A stretch of 64,000 nt of DNA from CAIYUC01 sp963682005 (GTDB lineage: Bacteria; Bacteroidota; Bacteroidia; Bacteroidales; FEN-979): contig OY820914.1 in the NCBI GenBank assembly GCA_963682005.1, positions 4,588,001 to 4,652,000 on the forward strand, read 5' to 3'. The notes beneath the pieces were generated by a model. That model saw only the letters and a program-made list of their open reading frames with translations. It was not told the origin of the DNA and made no database searches. Below, one piece after another: positions 58,159 to 64,000 of this stretch; the stretch's first letter is position 1, and each line of letters starts with the position of its first letter. The translations under genes were made by a program, and so were the position numbers.

Positions 58159-59835
58159 TCAAACCTTTATCGGGATTCTGTTTAGAATATAAATATAGGA
58201 CTTTCTATACGGGATGTACTGAACATAGGAAAACATTTTAACGGTCTTGTATCCGGGGATCGGACCAAAGGTTAAAATATAGTCATCTTTATCAACAAAC
58301 CACCAGCTTTTGTTCTTATCATCCTGCACAAGACCTGTTTGATACCACCCGTTAAATTCAAAACCTCCATCAATAGCATGAGGGGATTTCTTCAGGTCTT
58401 TCATCAGATAACTTATTCCCTGCCACCGTGCCCTGTTCCATGACAGGTAATCATGTGTCAGGCATACGCTGATCACTCCAAAAAAGATTGCCAATGAAAT
58501 AACCACAGGTGAAATCCTGTTTTTCAGATTAAATTCAAATGCAGGCGGCAGGATTACTATGCATACCGGAAAGAATAATTGAATCAAATACCGGTCAAAG
58601 AAAAAGTCCGGAATTACAAATGTCCCAAAGAATAGTAGGATCATCATAAAAGAAATCAGCTTAAATCTCTCAATTTGAAAATCCTGTTTATCATCAATCC
58701 AACCATTTATAAACGCAAATAAATTCCTGAATAAATAATAAAATAACAACACCCCCCCCGCAAAGCTGAATGTCCTCAGTACATTCAATGAAATATTGCC
58801 CAATTCGACATCATTGTTAATATGCAAAACATATACATCCTTTAACAATTTCGGACCCAGGCTGAAATTATTAAAAACATTTCCTAAAGGGATATTGGCC
58901 CATGCACGTGTTAAGGGAAGAATTAATGCAATGGTAAAAGCAATACTTAAAATATTTTCCTTTTTCCAAAATTCCTTCATGTAATTTGGAAGCAATAATA
59001 TCAGTAATGGAAACAGGAACAACCCTAACGTCATTCCACTTGATCCTGTTCTCATATATATATGCCAGAAAGTGTCTGTTCCGATGTTTGAAATAATAGT
59101 ACCGACATAAAAATAACTTGTCTGGCCTGCAACAGATATTGAATGCCAATAGTTATAGCAGGATAAAATCAATAATGTCATAAAAAGAGAGAGCCAAACC
59201 AGTATATAAAACAACTTATTATGGTGATTTTCCCTGTGATAGTAGCTGGCGAAGACAACAGAAATCGGAATAATTATCCCTATTTGACGTATTAATGTTG
59301 CGATTAATATAAAGATGGTGGCAATAGCAATATCCGACACGTTATTTGAACGAAAATTGCGGTTATAAAACAAGATGGATAATATTGAAAAAGTATAAAA
59401 ATAAACATCCGTCATAAAAGTATTCGACAAATTAAAATACAAAGGATTTCCTGCCATGATCAGGCATACAAATAATGCGATCCTGTTTGAGAATTTCAGA
59501 TCTTTCAAAATTTTATATGTTGTGAGGATACCGATCAGACCGATAACAGTTGTTAATAATCGTAATAGTGTAAAGGAAAATGTAAATATTTTACACCAGG
59601 CTGTACCAATAATGATTTGCGCGACCAATGTCATTGCGGACCAATCAATTAAATCAAGCCGGCCATTCGTTAAAAAGTTCAGGACATCCTTACTGTATGC
59701 CCAATCATCATTTAGTGGAAATTCACCCAGCGGATTAACCAAAGTAATTGCAAGCAACCAGAGAGATGCAATCAGGAGATAATTCTTTTCCGGGATTAAT
59801 TTTCGATTTGAAACTATTTTATTGAAAGTTTTCAT
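58159..59835 (-). CDS. GT39-like polyprenyl-sugar glycosyltransferase
   Basis: A 558-residue membrane protein with about eleven helices and a C-terminal outer domain. The first outer loop has FPLNDDWAYSKDVLNF, with Asp43-Asp44 as the expected catalytic acids of the GT-C (ArnT/PMT) fold. The block LIRQIGIIIPI in the middle is common to the group. It would transfer a sugar from a polyprenyl carrier to a lipid or protein outside the membrane; the acceptor is unknown. The DNA is clearly richer in A and T than its neighbours, which may point to recent transfer. Confidence 0.82.
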   Translation of the reverse strand: MKTFNKIVSNRKLIPEKNYLLIASLWLLAITLVNPLGEFPLNDDWAYSKDVLNFLTNGRLDLIDWSAMTLVAQIIIGTAWCKIFTFSFTLLRLLTTVIGLIGILTTYKILKDLKFSNRIALFVCLIMAGNPLYFNLSNTFMTDVYFYTFSILSILFYNRNFRSNNVSDIAIATIFILIATLIRQIGIIIPISVVFASYYHRENHHNKLFYILVWLSLFMTLLILSCYNYWHSISVAGQTSYFYVGTIISNIGTDTFWHIYMRTGSSGMTLGLFLFPLLILLLPNYMKEFWKKENILSIAFTIALILPLTRAWANIPLGNVFNNFSLGPKLLKDVYVLHINNDVELGNISLNVLRTFSFAGGVLLFYYLFRNLFAFINGWIDDKQDFQIERFKLISFMMILLFFGTFVIPDFFFDRYLIQLFFPVCIVILPPAFEFNLKNRISPVVISLAIFFGVISVCLTHDYLSWNRARWQGISYLMKDLKKSPHAIDGGFEFNGWYQTGLVQDDKNKSWWFVDKDDYILTFGPIPGYKTVKMFSYVQYIPYRKSYIYILNRIPIKV

Positions 59836-59908
59836 TATCTATAACAATTTTGTGAATTCCTATGAACTCACATTCTCCGATCATTCAATAGGTTTGCAAA
59901 ATTTCCCG

Positions 59909-59961
59909 GAAAAAAAACAAGCCCGGAAGTGTTTACAAAAAATGAAGGTAAATATTTCCGG
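59909..59961 (-). terminator. Likely terminator of the 436-residue T9SS protein gene
   Basis: On the minus strand an outer stem CCGGAA/TTCCGG (59923-59928 with 59956-59961) and inner stem TTTAC/GTAAA are followed by a run of T (complement of the A run at 59909-59917). It begins 32 bases past the stop. Confidence 0.6.
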
Positions 59962-59993
59962 ATTTTCAGAATAAAAACAGACGACATTTTTTC

Positions 59994-61304
59994 CTATTCT
60001 ATTATCAGTTTTTGTACAACGGAGGATTGATCCGTTTTTACTTTGACAAAGTAAAATGATTTGGGCAGATCCTGCAAATCCAGGGAGATGACAGTGCCCG
60101 GATTTGCATACGACCCGGAAAAGACAAGGTGACCTTCCAATGTAAAGACTTCAATTTCAACCTTGTTCAGCTTATCCGAAAATAACCGGATAAAGAGTTT
60201 CCCATCAGAAGGGTTCGGTGAGATTGAGATGGGTTTGTCAATTTGGCTTTTTTCCTTAATGTCTGTAAGGACCCCCGTGAATTTGTGGATGTTATTAAGG
60301 GGATAGTAGCTTCCTCCCAGCCACCCTGTGGCAGCACTTTTAAAATTTATAAAAGATGCATTATGAATATCCGAATCGATCTCCAGGATCGTGGTGAACG
60401 AATCGGGGGTAAAAAAGATATCAGTACTTGCAGTATCAGGAGAGGTAGCAATATATCCGAACGGGATTCCCGGCACCCTGCTCATGCTTCCGAATGTGAA
60501 TCGCGTATCCAGGTTGATATGAGTCCAGGAGGCACCGCCGTCATTCGTCTGGTACATGCTGTTTTCCACACCGGCCAGGTAAGCAACACCGTTCATTTCA
60601 TCCGTAAAGCACAGGTTGATATATTCAGGAACGACCTCCGATACAGCCCAGTGAAGCCCCCTGTCAGAAGACCGGAAACACCTTCCTTTGGATGTGGGGA
60701 ACCAGATGGAATTGCCTGCAGCGGTGTAATTTCCCGATGTGCCTGTCTCGCCGGTCAGTGCGGGCGGAATATTGGTGGCCGGAACCCGCGTCCAGGTGTT
60801 CCCGCCATCAAAGGTCAGCTGGATCTCAAAATAGCCATCGGGGGGATCACCCATCACCAGGCAGGTATCTGCACTGAACAGATGAATGAAATTGGCCCAT
60901 CCTCCGGAGAATTGACTGGTCGTCTTCTTTGACCAGGTAGTTCCCCCATCAGTCGTTTTCCAAACCTGCCCTCCGTAAACCGCTCCGTCAGTGAACAGAT
61001 AGTAGCAGATGCTGGTATCCCATGCTGCCAGATGCTGGATCCATGGTGTTCCTGGAACAGGGATCTGCCTGAATTGCCAGGTATTACCTCCATCGGTCGT
61101 TTTTACAGCTTTCGAATACGCTACATACCCGTGATTGCGCTGATGGACTGTCCCCACCCAAACCGAATGATCATCAACAATGGAAGTCCACCAGGAGAAA
61201 TAGGCGGAAGTGTCATATGGATAATTCAATGGCATACTGACGAACTGGGCTGTGCCGGTTCGTGCTAATCCAAGCAGCAACAGGAAAAGAGTAAGTTTTT
61301 TCAT
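59994..61304 (-). CDS. T9SS secreted Asp-box protein
   Basis: A 436-residue protein: signal peptide (KKLTLFLLLLGLARTGTAQF), one beta-propeller of the YCF48/BNR type (about 25-340) with Asp-boxes such as TTDGGNTW, TTDGGTTW, TFDGGNTW, SSDRGLHW and TNDGGASW, and a T9SS type A sorting domain (ISPNPSDGKLFIRLFS to QKLIIE). It starts one base past the stop of the ICMT-like gene, so both are on one transcript. No catalytic motif was recognised. Confidence 0.9.
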   Translation of the reverse strand: MKKLTLFLLLLGLARTGTAQFVSMPLNYPYDTSAYFSWWTSIVDDHSVWVGTVHQRNHGYVAYSKAVKTTDGGNTWQFRQIPVPGTPWIQHLAAWDTSICYYLFTDGAVYGGQVWKTTDGGTTWSKKTTSQFSGGWANFIHLFSADTCLVMGDPPDGYFEIQLTFDGGNTWTRVPATNIPPALTGETGTSGNYTAAGNSIWFPTSKGRCFRSSDRGLHWAVSEVVPEYINLCFTDEMNGVAYLAGVENSMYQTNDGGASWTHINLDTRFTFGSMSRVPGIPFGYIATSPDTASTDIFFTPDSFTTILEIDSDIHNASFINFKSAATGWLGGSYYPLNNIHKFTGVLTDIKEKSQIDKPISISPNPSDGKLFIRLFSDKLNKVEIEVFTLEGHLVFSGSYANPGTVISLDLQDLPKSFYFVKVKTDQSSVVQKLIIE

Positions 61305-61305
61305 A

Positions 61306-61824
61306 TTAGAACCAGGTTTTTTCCATATACTTCTGATAATCCGGGAAGGTCTTTATTAGTTGAATTTCTTCAAGCCTTTTCCAGATATAGATATTAATTG
61401 AATAAATTATTGTCATGATCATCGAGGTGGTGGATTGATGGTATAAAGAACTTCCCACCATCCAGAGGATGAACGCAAGGTACATCGGATGCCTGAAATA
61501 TTTATAGATCCCATTTGTTACCAAATCACCGTGATAATTTTCAAACTTTTTGATCATCAAAAGAGACCAGAAAAAGAGGACCATTCCCAATAAAAACGTT
61601 AATATTCCAAGGTATTTAATAACATCCGGCAATTGTAACTTGAAAGGATCAACAAATCCCAGCATGAACCATGAAACCCAAAGAATAATCATATTGAGGA
61701 ATATTACCGGAAATACAAATTTACCTTCCGGGTTGATCTTGTCATTGATCTTTAAGAATTCATAACCCGTTCTGACAATGTGGGTGACAATACTCACAGA
61801 TAGAATGATAATGAATAGTTTCAT
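61306..61824 (-). CDS. Isoprenylcysteine carboxyl methyltransferase-like membrane protein
   Basis: A 172-residue protein with about five helices. The C-terminal half has the ICMT/PEMT signature GIYKYFRHPMYLAFILWMVG and the acidic end 'RLEEIQLIKTFPDYQKYMEK', which bind SAM and a lipid-like substrate. The bacterial substrate is unknown, since bacteria do not prenylate Cys in the eukaryotic way. It lies one base upstream of the T9SS Asp-box gene; the reason for the pairing is not evident. Confidence 0.86.
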   Translation of the reverse strand: MKLFIIILSVSIVTHIVRTGYEFLKINDKINPEGKFVFPVIFLNMIILWVSWFMLGFVDPFKLQLPDVIKYLGILTFLLGMVLFFWSLLMIKKFENYHGDLVTNGIYKYFRHPMYLAFILWMVGSSLYHQSTTSMIMTIIYSINIYIWKRLEEIQLIKTFPDYQKYMEKTWF

Positions 61825-61967
61825 GGTTGATCAGGTTTTGCGTTACTTCAATCCATTCTATGAATAATGAACTGAGTTTCAATTATTGGGATTCTTTTAT
61901 TCGCGTTATGTGTAACGAATTGTACTCCCTTTGACCACTGCCGTCCTGATGTCAGCAACCCTTTCTA

Positions 61968-62714
61968 TCAACATTTTAATTCCTTCCCTTTTAAATAAGC
62001 GATCTCGAGATATTTCTTCCTTGTTTCAGGACTTACAGCTAAAATGGAGTGGAAATAAATATGGTCAACATTTTCAATGCCCGGATATTTTAGGCTCCAG
62101 TCATCTATTGTTTTTTCCATGGAAGCTTTAAATCCTTTTTCCCTGTAAACTTTTTCGTTAAAAAATGTAGGCTGGATGATAATTGCTTTCTTAATCTTCA
62201 GCAATGGGATGCGCCCGTCAGGATCGCCTTTCCAGCCGTTTTCGTTTAATTTGTATGCGAATCCATAGGTTAAAACCCTTTCCATCCATCCTTTGACCAA
62301 AGCTGGAAAGTGCATCCAGAAAACCTGGGTTATAAAAACCAGTACATCCGCTTCTGCTACTTTCTTTTGCTGCAACAGCACATCTTTCGGCTTTTGAGAA
62401 TTAATAAGCTTTATCAGTTCCTCATCGGTCTTGTTCTTTATATACAGTTTTGCCAACAGTCTCTTTACCGGACCTCCGGCAAGCCCGACGATCATCGCCC
62501 GCATGTCCATCTGCTGAAACAGGTCTTTAGGCATGTCTTCATCCACAAAAAATGCAGAATCCATATCCTGAAATATGGGATTGAACTTGATTTTGTACAA
62601 ATCAACAACCTCATATTGATGGCCTGCTTCTTTCAGACCCCTGACAAAATTGTCAAGAATGGCTTTTGTAAACGACATTGGATTCGGATGGGCGTAAATG
62701 ATTAAGGTTTTCAT
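61968..62714 (-). CDS. NAD(P)H dehydrogenase (quinone)-like flavodoxin-fold protein
   Basis: A 248-residue flavodoxin-like protein of the NQO1/MdaB/KefF group. It begins MKTLIIYAHPNPMSFTKAIL, the FMN/FAD phosphate loop, and has VFITQVFWMHFPALVKGWME followed by RVLTYGFAY, a block typical of the family. It would reduce quinones or related compounds with NAD(P)H in the cytosol. Monocistronic as far as can be seen. Confidence 0.9.
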   Translation of the reverse strand: MKTLIIYAHPNPMSFTKAILDNFVRGLKEAGHQYEVVDLYKIKFNPIFQDMDSAFFVDEDMPKDLFQQMDMRAMIVGLAGGPVKRLLAKLYIKNKTDEELIKLINSQKPKDVLLQQKKVAEADVLVFITQVFWMHFPALVKGWMERVLTYGFAYKLNENGWKGDPDGRIPLLKIKKAIIIQPTFFNEKVYREKGFKASMEKTIDDWSLKYPGIENVDHIYFHSILAVSPETRKKYLEIAYLKGKELKC

Positions 62715-62852
62715 GGTGTACTGTTTTTTATTACGAAATATCGTTTCAAATTTTCGGGTTTCTGTTATCCTTACCCGCCGCCGTTAGCGGGACTTTCTCA
62801 ACACAAAAGTTGCCTGTAATGCCGGCTTTCCGTTTGCTTTCGACCTTACGCA

Positions 62853-64000
62853 TCAATTTTTTACAATCCTTTTCACTACCGCATTTTCAAAATCACAAAG
62901 CTTTAACGCATATACTCCTTTTGCAAGCATAGAAATATCTAGTACTGTTTTTAATTCCCGGGTTGATTGCTGCATAAGCAAATACCCATTTATACTGTAA
63001 ATTGATACTGTACCATCTTTAAATCGATCTGTTTTGGCTATCGTTACAAAATTGCCTGCAGGATTAGGATAGATACAAACATTATTATTGTTTGGTCCCT
63101 CTATACTTAAAATGTCGCCGAGTGAAAACACAACTCCAAAATCATTTATGCCTCCCGTACATGCCGTTCCGTATAAAAAAATCCCATCAGAAATAAGTGT
63201 ACCCCTGGGCCCGCTTCCGTTCGTAAAACCGGTAAAGTCCAATAATTTCATATAATCGTTCCCATCTGTTCTTATCTTAAAGATCACTCCGTAATCACTG
63301 ATCCCTCCCTTCATCGTCATCCCATAAAGAAAATTGCCATCAAAAAAGAAGGAATCATAAGGTTTACTTCCGTTTGATATCCCTTCAAAGTCCAATAGTT
63401 TTTCATAGCCGCTGCCATCGGGTTTTATTCTGAAAATCGTTCCCATATCATATAAGCCCCCCGCATATGTCATCCCATACATAAATGTGCCATCTGAAAT
63501 AAGTGAGCCATAAGGCCTGGCACCGTTTAAGACGCCCGTAAAGTCCAACATTTTTGAATACCCGGTTCCATCAGGTTTAATTTTAAAGACAACCCCCATA
63601 TCATTAATACCGCCAATTATTGTCATTCCATAAAGGAAGTTTCCATCATAAATGAGCGAACCGGAAGGATTACTTCCGTTTATGTGCGTGAAGTCCAATA
63701 GTTTTGTATAGTCGCTGCCATCAGGCTTGATCTTAAAAACCGCTCCTTCATTATATGTTCCCCCACCACTTGTCATTCCATAAAGATAACTTCCAACTGA
63801 AATTAGGGAACCATATGGTAAACTTCCGTTGAGTCCGGAAAAGTCAAGTAGTTTTGAAAAACCACTGCCATCGGATTTTACCTTAAAGATAGTTCCCAGG
63901 TTAAATGTTCCTCCCTGTTCCGCCATTCCATATAAATAGATCCCATCGGAGATCAGGGAACCGCATGGAGTGCTTCCGCTTATGAAACCGTTAAAATCCA
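62853..64000 (-). CDS. T9SS protein with GloVer-type tandem repeats (partial, 5' end outside window)
   Basis: The frame is open to the right edge, so the start is missing; 381 codons are visible. Six repeats of about 49 residues have the pattern 'GSLISDGTFMYGMTYAGG' then 'MGTIFRIKPDGSGYEKLLDF', the GloVer choice-of-anchor repeat. A T9SS type A sorting domain follows (YPNPAGNFVTIAKTDRF to VKRIVKN). It is secreted or surface-bound by inference; the ligand is unknown. A Met at 63926 is inside a repeat and is not the start. Confidence 0.9.
   Translation of the reverse strand, partial: DFNGFISGSTPCGSLISDGIYLYGMAEQGGTFNLGTIFKVKSDGSGFSKLLDFSGLNGSLPYGSLISVGSYLYGMTSGGGTYNEGAVFKIKPDGSDYTKLLDFTHINGSNPSGSLIYDGNFLYGMTIIGGINDMGVVFKIKPDGTGYSKMLDFTGVLNGARPYGSLISDGTFMYGMTYAGGLYDMGTIFRIKPDGSGYEKLLDFEGISNGSKPYDSFFFDGNFLYGMTMKGGISDYGVIFKIRTDGNDYMKLLDFTGFTNGSGPRGTLISDGIFLYGTACTGGINDFGVVFSLGDILSIEGPNNNNVCIYPNPAGNFVTIAKTDRFKDGTVSIYSINGYLLMQQSTRELKTVLDISMLAKGVYALKLCDFENAVVKRIVKN

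Noticed and set aside
62770..62800. Hairpin cccgc/gcggg as terminator of the GloVer-repeat gene
   Set aside because: The stem is only 5 bp and no T run follows on the minus strand.

Overview
The window looks like a chromosomal segment of a Bacteroidota bacterium with an aerobic or microaerobic respiratory metabolism. The evidence is: many secreted proteins ending in type IX secretion (T9SS, Por) type A sorting domains; a cbb3 oxidase operon with the fused CcoNO subunit usual in Bacteroidota; and Bacteroidota-type promoters (-7 box TAnnTTTG, sometimes with a -33 TTTG/TTG about 18-21 bases upstream) in front of several genes. I cannot place it below phylum level. No tRNA, rRNA, CRISPR array, transposase or phage gene was recognised.

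Layout. 1-5.9 kb: end of an unknown exported protein, ilvE with its terminator, htpG, and a LemA-TPM-TPM cluster. 6-14.8 kb (minus strand): complete cbb3 cytochrome oxidase and assembly set (ccoI, ccoS, ccoNO, ccoQ, ccoP, ccoG, ccoH, SafE-like) followed by a cytochrome c lipoprotein. 15.3-21.3 kb: a 2006-residue T9SS surface protein with five 88-residue modules. 21.5-31.6 kb: a dihaem cytochrome c, a small alpha/beta-barrel protein, a 1660-residue double UvrA-like ATPase, an M64 peptidase, a decayed T9SS sorting domain, and a CrtI-like FAD oxidoreductase. 31.9-37.2 kb: two paralogous T9SS-type proteins with a CxxCH motif, and a TMTC-like membrane glycosyltransferase with TPRs. 37.3-46.2 kb (plus strand): an operon with a Tat-type Fe-S protein, an NrfD/ActC-like membrane protein, an anchored cytochrome c, SCO, and a caa3-type A2 oxidase (coxA, coxC, cox4, coxB) plus haem O synthase. 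46.2-64 kb: more T9SS cargo (Asp-box, M14 peptidase, YCF48-like, GloVer-repeat), rsmE, DUF4159, an MNT/HEPN pair, a methyltransferase, a GT39-like protein, an ICMT-like protein and a quinone reductase-like protein.

How the genes fit together. Two terminal oxidases sit in one locus: high-affinity cbb3 and lower-affinity caa3. The Fe-S/NrfD/cytochrome c trio ahead of the caa3 genes looks like a reduced version of alternative complex III, which would pass electrons from menaquinol to the oxidase. It lacks the pentahaem ActA and the ActB molybdoenzyme-like domain.

Standing out across the window are short tandem repeat arrays with units of exactly 7 or 8 bases. They lie mostly directly at or after stop codons. 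One array, 18 heptamers long, is translated and forms the linker joining the two UvrA-like halves of the 1660-residue protein. The double UvrA, the repeat arrays and the reduced ACIII-like/caa3 operon are the most interesting items.
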